From: Hyphomicrobiales bacterium
GTDB lineage: Bacteria; Pseudomonadota; Alphaproteobacteria; Rhizobiales; Rhizobiaceae
Direction: 5' to 3'
Assembly (NCBI GenBank): GCA_017305935.1
Contig: JAFKJU010000021.1
Location: 61,869 to 125,868, forward strand
Length of the DNA: 64,000 nt
Shown: one piece after another, positions 1 to 8,232 of the stretch
How positions within the stretch are numbered: position 1 is the stretch's first letter
How the letters are laid out: each line of letters opens with the position of its first letter
Position numbers and translations under genes: made by a program
The notes under the pieces: model-generated
Told to the model about the DNA's origin: nothing
Databases searched by the model: none
What the model saw: the letters and a program-made list of their open reading frames with translations, nothing else

Positions 1-1
1 C

Positions 2-163
2 GGCCTCTCCGTCTTCCTGACGGCGGCCAAGAAGGTGAAGGCCGCCGGCGGTCGCATGGCCCTGTCGGGCTTGAGCAGCCGCATACGTCTGGTCTTCGAA
101 ATGAGCGGTTTTCTGCGCCTGTTCCCGATATACCCAAATGTGGACGCTGCGGTCGCCGGATAG
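2..163 (+). CDS. STAS-domain protein (anti-sigma factor antagonist type), C-terminal end only
   Basis: The first 53 codons of the window are open and end at TAG 161-163. The translation contains the stretch AAKKVKAAGGRMALSGLS followed by a segment reading VFEMSGFLRLFPIY. This is the usual C-terminal half of a STAS domain as in SpoIIAA/RsbV-like anti-sigma factor antagonists: helix alpha-3, a last strand, and the 'sGf..lf.iy.nv..A' ending. Such proteins relay a phosphorylation-dependent partner switch with an anti-sigma kinase. The start and the phosphorylatable Ser/Thr lie outside the window. It is transcribed towards clpV, 146 bases upstream, so it may belong to regulation of the T6SS; that link is inference. 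Confidence 0.7.
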   Translation, partial: GLSVFLTAAKKVKAAGGRMALSGLSSRIRLVFEMSGFLRLFPIYPNVDAAVAG

Positions 164-309
164 CGGCTTGCCGAGCATGGACAAGGCCCGGAAAATAGGC
201 TCTACATTGCGAAAATTCAAATTCTGTCTTCGAATCGTCAACTAAACTTTAGTATTCCTGCATAGAAACAGCCTTTTGTGGCCTCGCACCATCTTAGGGG
301 AGAAGGTGT
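164..309 (+). promoter_or_regulatory. Probable promoter/control region of the clpV-hcp-vgrG operon
   Basis: This intergenic region is clearly more AT-rich than the flanking genes. It holds a perfect short palindrome, ACTAAA-C-TTTAGT, at 241-253, and the 11-mer CGAAAATTCAA at 210-220. The same 11-mer core recurs near the CZB gene (22568-22667). A strong Shine-Dalgarno run (AGGGGAGAAGG, about 297-306) precedes the TTG start of clpV. No confident -35/-10 pair could be assigned by eye. Confidence 0.45.
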
Positions 310-3024
310 TTGTTGAACGTCGATTTGCAATCCTTGATTGGTCGCCTGAATGCGCATACGCGCTCCGCGCTTGAAGGCGCAGTCGGTCTGACCCTGTCGC
401 GTACGCATTACAATGTCGAAATCGAACATTGGCTGCTCAAGCTGATCGAAGGTACGGACAACGATATCGCCGCCATCCTGCGGCATTTCGAGATCGATTC
501 CGGCCGGCTGGCCGCAGACCTGACCAAGGTACTGGATCGCCAGAAGACGGGAAACAGCCGTTCGCCGGCACTTTCTCCGAACATCATCAAGTGGATTCGC
601 GAAGCCTGGATCTTCGCCTCGCTGCAATATAGCGACCGCGCCATCCGCAGCGGCCATCTCATGGCGGCGCTCCTGTGCGACGACACGCTCGCAGCGCTGG
701 CTCGCGACGCCTCCAGCCAGTTCGCGCGCATCAATGCAGAGGTACTGCGCACCTCCTTCGCCAAGATCGCTGCGGGCTCTTCCGAAGCCGGCTCGTCCGC
801 TTCGGGCGGTGCCGCCGCGAATTCGGACGGTCAGGCGTCATCGGGCGGCGAGGCTCGTCCGGTCGTCGCTTCCGGCTCGGCGCTCGACCAGTACACCATC
901 AATCTCACCGCGCGGGCGCGCGAGGGCAAGATCGATCCGGTTCTCGGCCGCGATGCCGAGACGCGCCAGATCGTCGACATCCTCACCCGCCGCCGCCAGA
1001 ACAACCCGATCCTGACCGGCGAGGCCGGCGTCGGCAAGACGGCCGTGGTCGAGGGTTTTGCGCTCAAGATCGCCGCCGGCGACGTGCCGCCGGCGCTGAA
1101 GGATGTCGAGCTGCTGTCGCTCGATCTCGGCCTGCTGCAGGCCGGCGCCGGGATGAAGGGCGAGTTCGAGAACCGGCTGAAGAATGTCATCGACGAGGTC
1201 AAGTCGTCGCCGAAGCCGATCATCATGTTCATCGACGAGGCCCATACGCTGATCGGCGCCGGCGGCGCCGCCGGCCAGAACGATGCCGCGAACCTGCTCA
1301 AGCCGGCGCTGGCGCGCGGCGAGATGCGCACCATCGCGGCCACGACCTGGGCCGAATACAAGAAATATTTCGAGCGCGACCCGGCGCTGACCCGCCGCTT
1401 CCAGGTGGTCAAGGTCGAGGAACCCGGCGATGAGGCGGCCATCGCCATGATGCGTGGCCTGATCCCGACGCTGGAGCGCCACCATGGCGTGCGCGTGCTT
1501 GCGGAAGCCGTGGAAGACGCCGTGCGCCTGTCGCGGCGTTATATTCCGAGCCGGCAATTGCCGGACAAGGCGGTCAGCCTGCTCGACACGGCCTGCGGTC
1601 GCGTCGCCGTCGCCGCCCATGGCATTCCCGCCTCTGTCGAGGATCGCCGCCGCCGCATCGAGATGATCGATGTCGATCTTGGCGTGCTCGCCCGCGAGGA
1701 GCGCATCGGCGCCAACCATGCCGACCGCATCGCCGAACTCAAGGCGGACAAGGAAAAGACCGGCGAGGAACTGGCCGCCCTCGAAGCGCAATGGGAAAGG
1801 GAACGCGACCTGGTCGAGCGCATCCGCGCCCTGCAGGAAGCGCTCGGCGGCGAAGGCGAGCCCGAGGAGGGTGGCAAGTCGCCGGACGACATGCGCGCCG
1901 AACTGGCGGCGCTCAACGGCGAACTGACCGCACTTCAGGGTGAAACGCCGCTGATGCGCGTCACGGTCGATGCGCAGGCGATCGCCGAGGTCGTCGGCAA
2001 CTGGACGGGCATTCCGGTGGGACGCATGGTCTCCAACGAGATCAAGACGGTGCTGTCGCTGAAGGAAAAGCTGAGCGAACGCGTCATCGGCCAGTCGCAT
2101 GCGCTGGAGGCGATCGCCGAAACGATCCGCACCTCGCGCGCAAAACTGCTCGACCCGCGCAAGCCGATCGGCGTCTTCCTGATGGTCGGGACCTCGGGCG
2201 TCGGCAAGACCGAGACGGCGCTGGCGCTGGCCGACCTGCTGTATGGCGGCGAGCAGAACCTCACCGTCATCAACATGTCGGAATTCAAGGAAGAGCATAA
2301 GGTTTCCATGCTCGTCGGCTCGCCCCCCGGCTATGTCGGCTACGGCGAAGGCGGCGTGTTGACCGAAGCCGTGCGCCGCCGGCCCTATTCCGTCGTGCTG
2401 TTCGACGAAATGGAAAAGGCTCATCCCGGCGTCCAGGACGTGTTCTACCAGGTGTTCGACAAGGGCATGCTGCGCGACGGCGAAGGCCGCGACATCGACT
2501 TCAAGAACACGATCATCATCATGACCTCGAATGCGGGCACCGATCTCATTCACCGCCTCTATTCCGACCCGGCCCGCCGGCCGGACGCGGAGGAACTGGG
2601 CGATGCGCTGCGACCGGAGCTGCTGAAATCGTTCAAGCCGGCCTTCCTCGGCCGCTGCTCGGTCGTGCCTTACTTCCCGCTGGCGGACGATATCATCCGC
2701 AAGATCACCGAGCTTCAGCTGACCCGCATCCGCAAGCGCTTCCTGGAAAACTACAAGGCCAACCTCACCTGGGGCCCGGCGCTGGTCGAGCAGATCGCCA
2801 GCCGCTGCACGGAAGTCGAAAGCGGTGCGCGCAACATCGAGTACATCCTTTCGCGTGGGCTTTTGCCGCGCCTTTCCGCCCATGTCCTGTCGATCATGGC
2901 GGACGGGCGGCAGGTGGGCGATATCGAGGTTGTGCTCGATGAGTCGGGCGAATTCCAGTTCTCCGACCGGTCTTCGCCCGAAAGCGAGCAGGCGCTTGAG
3001 CCGGCCGCGACAGCGGCTCAATGA
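310..3024 (+). CDS. clpV: T6SS sheath-recycling AAA+ ATPase ClpV/TssH
   Basis: This is a 904-residue class II Hsp100 ATPase that disassembles contracted TssB/TssC sheath tubules in the cytoplasm so that they can be reused. An N-terminal Clp-N domain (about residues 10-150) is followed by two AAA+ modules. The first has Walker A GEAGVGKT at 237-244 and Walker B FIDEAH near 307. A charged coiled middle domain follows at about 450-540. The second has Walker A GTSGVGKT at 627-634 and Walker B LFDEMEKAH near 697. Its position next to hcp and vgrG distinguishes ClpV from housekeeping ClpB. Translation starts at TTG; two TTG codons are adjacent (310 and 313) behind a strong ribosome binding site, so the first residue is uncertain by one codon. 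Confidence 0.95.
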   Translation: MLNVDLQSLIGRLNAHTRSALEGAVGLTLSRTHYNVEIEHWLLKLIEGTDNDIAAILRHFEIDSGRLAADLTKVLDRQKTGNSRSPALSPNIIKWIREAWIFASLQYSDRAIRSGHLMAALLCDDTLAALARDASSQFARINAEVLRTSFAKIAAGSSEAGSSASGGAAANSDGQASSGGEARPVVASGSALDQYTINLTARAREGKIDPVLGRDAETRQIVDILTRRRQNNPILTGEAGVGKTAVVEGFALKIAAGDVPPALKDVELLSLDLGLLQAGAGMKGEFENRLKNVIDEVKSSPKPIIMFIDEAHTLIGAGGAAGQNDAANLLKPALARGEMRTIAATTWAEYKKYFERDPALTRRFQVVKVEEPGDEAAIAMMRGLIPTLERHHGVRVLAEAVEDAVRLSRRYIPSRQLPDKAVSLLDTACGRVAVAAHGIPASVEDRRRRIEMIDVDLGVLAREERIGANHADRIAELKADKEKTGEELAALEAQWERERDLVERIRALQEALGGEGEPEEGGKSPDDMRAELAALNGELTALQGETPLMRVTVDAQAIAEVVGNWTGIPVGRMVSNEIKTVLSLKEKLSERVIGQSHALEAIAETIRTSRAKLLDPRKPIGVFLMVGTSGVGKTETALALADLLYGGEQNLTVINMSEFKEEHKVSMLVGSPPGYVGYGEGGVLTEAVRRRPYSVVLFDEMEKAHPGVQDVFYQVFDKGMLRDGEGRDIDFKNTIIIMTSNAGTDLIHRLYSDPARRPDAEELGDALRPELLKSFKPAFLGRCSVVPYFPLADDIIRKITELQLTRIRKRFLENYKANLTWGPALVEQIASRCTEVESGARNIEYILSRGLLPRLSAHVLSIMADGRQVGDIEVVLDESGEFQFSDRSSPESEQALEPAATAAQ

Positions 3025-3092
3025 CATGATGCCGCCCCGGCGCGGCATCGGATTTCCGCATGTAAAATCATTTTGGCAATGGGAGCTAACAT

Positions 3093-3569
3093 ATGGCAAT
3101 TTATGTGAAGTATGAGGGGATCGACGGGGAAGCCACCCACGATACCCATAAGAAGTGGATCGACTGCCACAGCGTGTCGTTCGGCGTCGGCCGCGCGATC
3201 TCGACGCCGTCGGGTTCGGCCGGGAACCGCGAATCCAGCGAGCCCAGCGTTTCGGAAATCACCCTCGTCAAGTCGATGGATGCGGCTTCGACCAAGCTGT
3301 TCGTCGAATCGGTGACCGGCGCGGCCGGCAAGAAGGTCGAAATCCACCTCGTCAGCACCGGCAGCCCGGGCGTGACCTACACCGAATACACGCTGACCAA
3401 TGCGCTGATCTCCTCCTACTCGGTCTCGAGCGGCGGCGAGCGCCCGACGGAGTCGATCTCGATCAACTTCACCAAGATCCAGTACAAGTTCACGCCGTTC
3501 GACGACAAGCACAAGGCGGGCACGCCGGTTTCCGTCAGCTACGACCTGGCGACGACCAAGAGCGCCTGA
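3093..3569 (+). CDS. hcp: T6SS inner-tube protein Hcp (TssD)
   Basis: The 158-residue protein has the Hcp1 family layout. It begins MAIYVKYEGIDGEATH and carries the conserved 'W..hSvsfGvgR' segment, a central 'vsEItltKsmD.aS..L' motif and a C-terminal 'ptEsisinFtKI.Y.ftp' strand. Hcp forms hexameric rings that stack into the tube pushed out by the sheath, and it also chaperones small effectors. GGGAG lies about 8 bases before the ATG. It sits 68 bases after clpV and 57 before vgrG, as expected for one operon. Its length is normal and there is no C-terminal effector extension. Confidence 0.96.
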   Translation: MAIYVKYEGIDGEATHDTHKKWIDCHSVSFGVGRAISTPSGSAGNRESSEPSVSEITLVKSMDAASTKLFVESVTGAAGKKVEIHLVSTGSPGVTYTEYTLTNALISSYSVSSGGERPTESISINFTKIQYKFTPFDDKHKAGTPVSVSYDLATTKSA

Positions 3570-3626
3570 TGGCGCTGAGAAGAGGGCGCTCGGCCGCAAG
3601 GCCGATCGCCGTCATGGATCGATAAG

Positions 3627-5666
3627 ATGGCCGTTTCGCTGACCCAAGCCAACCGCTGGTTGATGCTGGAGACGCCGCTGGGCACCGATGTGCTGGTGGC
3701 GACGTCGTTGCGCGGGTCCGAAGGGATGTCGCGCCTGTTCGAATTCAAGATCGATGCGCTTTCCCAACGCACGGCCGTCGCGCCGGGCGATCTCCTGGGC
3801 AAAAGCGTGACGGTATCGATCACCCATCCGGGGGGCGAGCGCCGCATCGTCAACGGCATCGTGACCGCGCTGGTCGCGGGCGCGACGACGCGCAACGGCC
3901 ACCGCATCTATACGCTCACCGTCCACCCGACGCTGTGGGTGTCGAAACGCAGCTCCGACTACAAGATTTTCCAGGGCAAGACGGTGACCGACATCGTCGA
4001 GGATATCCTGAAGGCCGATGGCGTCAAATACGAGAAGAAGCTCAATGCCAGCTACAAGCCGCGCGAATATTGCGTGCAGTTCGGCGAGACCAATCTTGAT
4101 TTTATCGAGCGGTTGATGGCCGAAGAGGGCATCTTCTACTATTTCAAGCATGCCTCCGGCAACCATACAATGGTGCTGGCCGATCACCGCATGGCCTATG
4201 AGGATTGCGCGCAGGCCACCGTCGCCTACCGGCAGGACAAGGAAGAATCGAGTGACGCGGTCTTTGCGATGAATTTCGGCCTGGACCTGACCGACACGAA
4301 ATGGACGCTGCAGGATTATGACTTCGAGCGCCCGGCGGCGACGATCTCGGCCAGCAAGCCCACCGTCGTGCAGCCGTCCTCGTCGAAATCCTGGGAGCAT
4401 TTCGCCTATCCAGGCGGCACCGTGCAGAACGACGACCTGACCCGGCTCGCCACCGCCGCGATTGAGGCGGAAGAGGCCGAGCATGAAAGCGTCGACGGGC
4501 AATCGACCTGCGCCAGCTTCACGCCGGGCCACCGCTTCACGCTGGCAGAACATCCGGCCGGCGCCGACGCCAACAAGGCCTTCGTCCTGACCCGTGTCGA
4601 GCACGAGGTCTACGACCGCACGCATTTCACCATCCGCCCGGGCATGGAGGGCAAGCCCTCCTATCGCAACCGTTTCCGCGGCATTCCCTCGACGCGCATC
4701 GCCCGCACCCCCTTTGTCGGCACCAGGCCGCTGGCGCACGGGCCGCAGACCGCCGTGGTGGTGGGCACCAGCGGCGAGGAGATCCACACCGACAAATACG
4801 GCCGCATCCGCGTGCAGTTCCATTGGGACCGCTACGGCTCGAAAAACGAAAAAAGCTCCTGCTTCGTGCGTGTGGCCCAGTCTCTGGCCGGCAAGAACTG
4901 GGGCACGGTGTTCACGCCGCGCATCGGCATGGAGGTCGTGGTGCAGTTCCTGGAGGGTGATCCCGACAGGCCGCTGGTGACCGGCGCTGTCTATAACGCC
5001 GAGAATATGCCGCCCTGGACCCTGCCGGACGAGATGACCAAGAGCGGGTTTCGTTCGCGCAGCACCAAGCAGGGGGCGGTCGCCAATGCCAATGAACTCG
5101 TCTTCGAGGATAAGAAGGGTAGCGAGCAGATCCTGTTTCATGCCGAAAAGGACTTTTTGCGCGAAGTCGAGAACGACGACACGCTGGATGTCGGTCATGA
5201 CCAGACCCGGACGATCAAGAACGACAGAACCTCGACAATCTCGGAGGGTAACGAAACCTTCACCATCAAGCAGGGCAACCGCACCGAGAAAATCGAAAAA
5301 GGCAACGAGACGCTTGATATCGACAAGGGCAATCGTAAGGTGACGCTGGGTCAGGGCAATGACGAACTGACATTGAGCCAGGGCAACCGCACGACCACGC
5401 TCAGCCAGGGCAACGATTCGCTGACGCTGTCGACCGGCAACCAGTCGACGAAGGCGACCGCCGGCAAGATCACGCTGGAGGCGGGGCAGAGCATCACCCT
5501 GAAATGCGGCCCCTCGACGGTGGAACTGACACCGTCGGGCATCACCATCAAGGGCGCGATGGTGACCGTGGAAGGCAGCGCCAAGGCGACGGTCAAGGGA
5601 CCGATGGTGGATGTCTCCGGTGACGGCATGGTGACCGTCAAGGGCGGCATCGTGAAGATCAATTGA
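3627..5666 (+). CDS. vgrG: T6SS spike protein VgrG (TssI)
   Basis: The 679-residue protein trimerises at the tip of the Hcp tube. Residues about 1-380 form the gp27-like part ('fVQFGETnlDFIeRLMaEEGIfYYF'). An OB-fold gp5 part follows ('DKYGRIRVQFHWDR', 'GKNWGTVFTPRIGMEVVVQFLEGDPDRPL'). From about residue 540 there is a beta-helical needle of 9-residue repeats, ending in 'GMVTVKGGIVKIN'. There is no extra C-terminal catalytic domain, so this is a structural rather than 'evolved' VgrG, and any cargo must bind non-covalently. No recognisable toxin/immunity pair follows. The only downstream gene before tssA is the uncharacterised gene at 5680. Confidence 0.95.
   Translation: MAVSLTQANRWLMLETPLGTDVLVATSLRGSEGMSRLFEFKIDALSQRTAVAPGDLLGKSVTVSITHPGGERRIVNGIVTALVAGATTRNGHRIYTLTVHPTLWVSKRSSDYKIFQGKTVTDIVEDILKADGVKYEKKLNASYKPREYCVQFGETNLDFIERLMAEEGIFYYFKHASGNHTMVLADHRMAYEDCAQATVAYRQDKEESSDAVFAMNFGLDLTDTKWTLQDYDFERPAATISASKPTVVQPSSSKSWEHFAYPGGTVQNDDLTRLATAAIEAEEAEHESVDGQSTCASFTPGHRFTLAEHPAGADANKAFVLTRVEHEVYDRTHFTIRPGMEGKPSYRNRFRGIPSTRIARTPFVGTRPLAHGPQTAVVVGTSGEEIHTDKYGRIRVQFHWDRYGSKNEKSSCFVRVAQSLAGKNWGTVFTPRIGMEVVVQFLEGDPDRPLVTGAVYNAENMPPWTLPDEMTKSGFRSRSTKQGAVANANELVFEDKKGSEQILFHAEKDFLREVENDDTLDVGHDQTRTIKNDRTSTISEGNETFTIKQGNRTEKIEKGNETLDIDKGNRKVTLGQGNDELTLSQGNRTTTLSQGNDSLTLSTGNQSTKATAGKITLEAGQSITLKCGPSTVELTPSGITIKGAMVTVEGSAKATVKGPMVDVSGDGMVTVKGGIVKIN
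5244..5444 (+). repeat. vgrG: Tandem 27-base repeats encoding the VgrG needle
   Basis: Eight GGC/GGT-AAY units (encoding Gly-Asn) recur exactly every 27 bases, with the preceding codon at 5244, 5271, 5298, 5325, 5352, 5379, 5406 and 5433. They encode 9-residue units of the type T-x-T-[LI]-x-x-G-N-x (for example TFTIKQGNR, ELTLSQGNR, TTTLSQGND). This is the gp5-like triple-stranded beta-helix period. Units near 5379 and 5406 are close to identical (SQGN, TLSQGN), suggesting recent duplication. Confidence 0.9.
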
Positions 5667-5679
5667 GGAGAACGGCACG

Positions 5680-6324
5680 GTGAAAATTCAGGCCGAACCG
5701 TTCCGCAAGATCGGCGCCGCCAGCGCCGCCGAGATTGCCGCGCGCATCGATCTTTCCGCCGAAGCGCGCGCCTTCCTTTTGCCGACGCTGTCGCCGCAGG
5801 GGTTTCTGGCGCTGCTCGTCGAGGCGCAGATGATGGGCGACGCCATTCGTTTCCTGGCTTTCGCGCTGCCGGCGCGGGAGGCGATCTGGTGGGCCTGCGC
5901 GGTGGCGCACACGACCCTGCCGGAACAGACCGAACTCGACCGCGCCTGCATCGAGCACAGTGCGAGCTGGGTCTATGGCGCGTCGGAGCAGATGCGGCGG
6001 GCCTGCTTCGTGCGCGCCGAACAGGCGAAATTCGAAGGCGCGGCCGCCTATGCGGCGCTGGCGGTGTTCTGGTCGGGCGGCAGCCTGGCGCCGGAAGGCA
6101 TGCCGGATGTGGTCGCCGATCCGAAGCTGTGCCCGATCGGGGTCGGCGCCTCGGTGTTGCTGTCGATCACGTCGGGCGATCCGCTCGGGCTGGCGCTACG
6201 CTTCGAGCAGGCGATGGAGCGCGGCGTCATCATCGCCAATGGCGGCAATGGCTGGCTGAAGGATGATCGGCCGTTGAAATTGACGAATCAGGCGTTTGTC
6301 GCGCCGGTCATAGAGGCTCATTAA
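5680..6324 (+). CDS. Uncharacterised T6SS-linked protein after vgrG (possibly DUF6931-type)
   Basis: The 214-residue protein begins at GTG 5680, preceded by GAGGAGAACGG, only 13 bases after the vgrG stop. I do not recognise a catalytic motif. It is mostly helical and Ala-rich, with a Trp/His/Cys-containing centre ('EAIWWACAVAHTTL', 'ASWVYGASEQMRRACF') and a Gly/Asn-rich end ('GNGWLKDDRPL'). There is no signal peptide or membrane segment. It recalls a small conserved family found beside T6SS vgrG genes (DUF6931 is my best recollection, not verified). Placed directly after vgrG, it could be a VgrG/effector adaptor or a structural accessory. A toxin role is less likely, as no immunity gene follows. 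Confidence 0.6.
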   Translation: MKIQAEPFRKIGAASAAEIAARIDLSAEARAFLLPTLSPQGFLALLVEAQMMGDAIRFLAFALPAREAIWWACAVAHTTLPEQTELDRACIEHSASWVYGASEQMRRACFVRAEQAKFEGAAAYAALAVFWSGGSLAPEGMPDVVADPKLCPIGVGASVLLSITSGDPLGLALRFEQAMERGVIIANGGNGWLKDDRPLKLTNQAFVAPVIEAH

Positions 6325-6524
6325 TGTTTTGCCGCTATGACCACGGGAGGCGCTTGGATGCGGGGAAGGCGACATCGCGCCTTCGTCGCGGGACTGGTAT
6401 TTTCGCAGCGCAAATCCGACAGGCGTGCTTGCGCGTCCGGCATTCGGAATTGCCTTAAAGCAACGAGGGAGAGCGTTTTCGCGTTCAGGGAATGCGGCAT
6501 ACGCTCCGGTGAGGGTTCCGGCCA
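6325..6524. other. Intergenic stretch before tssA, no gene seen
   Basis: These 200 bases separate the clpV-hcp-vgrG-5680 group from tssA and break the otherwise tight operon. No convincing reading frame was found. The last part (about 6468-6510, GAGAGCGTTTTCGCGTTCAG... to CGCTCC) resembles the rhizobial palindromic repeats noted elsewhere in the window, but the match is poor. A separate promoter for tssA-E could lie here. Confidence 0.4.
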
Positions 6525-7655
6525 ATGGCATTGCCGCAGGTCATCGACATCGACGGGCTTTTGGCGCCGATTTCGGAGGATGCGCCGGCGGGCACCGATC
6601 CGCGCCAGGACACGTCGTCAGCGTCTCTTTATTACAAGACCAAGGATGCGCGCAACGCCGCCCGCTCCGCCGAGCGCGCCTCGGTGGAAATCGGCGGCGC
6701 GCCGCCCGAGGAATGGGGCGATGTCGCCGATACGGCGATGACCATCCTTTCCGGCCACGGCAAGGATCTGGAAATCGCCGCCTGGCTGGTCGAGGCGATG
6801 TTGCGCATCGAAGGGTTTGCGGGCCTGCGCGACGGTCTGAAGGTCATCACCGGCATCGTCCGGGATTACTGGGAGACCTGCTTTCCGGAATTGGACGAGG
6901 ACGGGGTCGAGGGCAAGGTTTCGGCGGTCGCGGGCCTCAGCGGCGCCGGCGCCACCGGCACGCTGATCCAGCCGACCCGCCTCGTGCCCCTGACCTTCGG
7001 TTCGCTCGCCAGTTTCTCGCTGTGGAATTTCGAGCAGGCGACCGATCTCGAACGCGTCACCGATCCGCAGCGGCGGCAGGAGCGTATCGACAACGGCGCC
7101 ATCACCATGGAGCAGTTCAATCAAAGCGTGCTGGAGACCCCGGCGTCGCGCTTTGTGGAAACGGTTGTGCTGGTGGAGGAGACGATCGCGGCGCTGAAGG
7201 AGATGTCGGAGGCCTTCGATGCGGTCGCCGGCTACGATGCCCCGCCGATCTCGACCCTGCGCGAACTGCTGGAAACCATTTTGGGCGCGATTCGCCACTT
7301 CGCCGCCACGAAACTCGAAGCGGCAAGCTATGACGACGCGGCCACGGTCGAGCAGGCCGTCATCCAGGAGGTGACGGCCGACGGCACGACGACCATTGCG
7401 GTGCAGCAGGTGCGGCGTGTCGAGGGCTATGCCTCGCGGGAGGAGGCGCTTGCCGAAATTTCGCGGATCTCGGCCTACTTTCGCAAGACCGAACCGCATT
7501 CGCCGATTTCCTACACGCTCGAGGACGCCGTGCGCCGCGCGCGCATGACCCTGCCGGAATTGCTTGCCGAACTTGCAGAAGACCCGGCCCACATCCAGCG
7601 CATCCTGCTGGCCGCCGGGATCAAACCGCCCGAGGTGGAGGCCTCGGGCTATTGA
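6525..7655 (+). CDS. tssA: T6SS baseplate/sheath-priming protein TssA (ImpA)
   Basis: The 376-residue protein carries an N-terminal ImpA_N domain, recognisable from 'LLAPISEDAPAGTDPRqd' and the following 'W.dVadtAmtiLs.hGKDLEIAaWLvEAml..eGfaGLrdGl'. TssA proteins coordinate baseplate assembly and sheath polymerisation at one end of the tail. The C-terminal half ends with 'EISRISAYFRKTEPHSPISYTLEDAVRRARMTLPELL', the VasJ-like tail seen in ImpA proteins. It starts at ATG 6525 and is 64 bases upstream of tssB. Its length fits the short TssA class. Confidence 0.93.
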   Translation: MALPQVIDIDGLLAPISEDAPAGTDPRQDTSSASLYYKTKDARNAARSAERASVEIGGAPPEEWGDVADTAMTILSGHGKDLEIAAWLVEAMLRIEGFAGLRDGLKVITGIVRDYWETCFPELDEDGVEGKVSAVAGLSGAGATGTLIQPTRLVPLTFGSLASFSLWNFEQATDLERVTDPQRRQERIDNGAITMEQFNQSVLETPASRFVETVVLVEETIAALKEMSEAFDAVAGYDAPPISTLRELLETILGAIRHFAATKLEAASYDDAATVEQAVIQEVTADGTTTIAVQQVRRVEGYASREEALAEISRISAYFRKTEPHSPISYTLEDAVRRARMTLPELLAELAEDPAHIQRILLAAGIKPPEVEASGY

Positions 7656-7719
7656 CGACCGTCCTTTAAGTCTTGCGTCTCGTGACTGAACCACAACAAT
7701 TGAAAGCAGAGGGATTACC

Positions 7720-8229
7720 ATGGCAGAAAGCGTACAACAGAAGCTGAAGCGGGTCCGCGCGCCGCGCGTCCACATCACCTATGACGTGGAAACGGAAGGC
7801 GCGCAGGTTCGCAAGGAACTGCCTTTCGTCGTCGGCGTCATCGGCGATTTCTCGGGCAAGCCCTATGAGCCGCTGAAGCCGCTCAAGGACCGCAAGTTCA
7901 TCCAGATCGACCGCGACAATTTCGACGACGTCATGCAGCGCATGACGCCCGGCGCCGAATTCAAGGTCGATAACACGCTTGCCGGCGACGAATCCCAGCT
8001 TGCCGTGCAGCTCAAGTTCAAGTCGATGAACGATTTCGAGCCGGGCGCGGTCGTCCAGCAGGTCGAGCCGCTGCGCAAGCTGCTCGCCGTGCGCAACAAG
8101 CTGCGCGACCTGATGTCCAAGGTCGATCGCTCCGAAGAGCTGGAAAGCCTGCTCGAAGAAGTATTGCAGAACACCGAAAAGCTGACGGCTCTGGCCGGCG
8201 AACTCGGCTCTGAAGAAAAGAAAGGCTGA
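7720..8229 (+). CDS. tssB: T6SS contractile sheath small subunit TssB (ImpB)
   Basis: The 169-residue protein begins with the family signature '[23 protein letters not shown]' and continues '[14 protein letters not shown]' and '[18 protein letters not shown]'. It forms heterodimers with TssC that polymerise into the sheath around Hcp. AGAGGGA lies about 8 bases before the ATG. Only 3 bases separate its stop from the start of tssC, consistent with coupled synthesis of the two sheath subunits. The C-terminal helix ('[16 protein letters not shown]') is charged and probably coiled. Confidence 0.97.
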   Translation: MAESVQQKLKRVRAPRVHITYDVETEGAQVRKELPFVVGVIGDFSGKPYEPLKPLKDRKFIQIDRDNFDDVMQRMTPGAEFKVDNTLAGDESQLAVQLKFKSMNDFEPGAVVQQVEPLRKLLAVRNKLRDLMSKVDRSEELESLLEEVLQNTEKLTALAGELGSEEKKG

Positions 8230-8232
8230 TCG

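Noticed and set aside
838..3099. Very long open frame on the minus strand opposite clpV (about 750 codons)
   Set aside because: It is the antisense shadow of a strongly GC3-biased gene: low-complexity, His/Arg/Asp-rich translation and no family motifs, while the plus strand encodes an unmistakable ClpV.
5244..5444. Regular short repeats considered as a CRISPR array
   Set aside because: The 27-base period has no separate spacers, is in frame, and encodes the VgrG beta-helix.
3612..5678. Long minus-strand open frame opposite vgrG
   Set aside because: The translation is composed of shadow repeats (for example of the VgrG needle) with no recognisable domain, and the plus strand is clearly VgrG.
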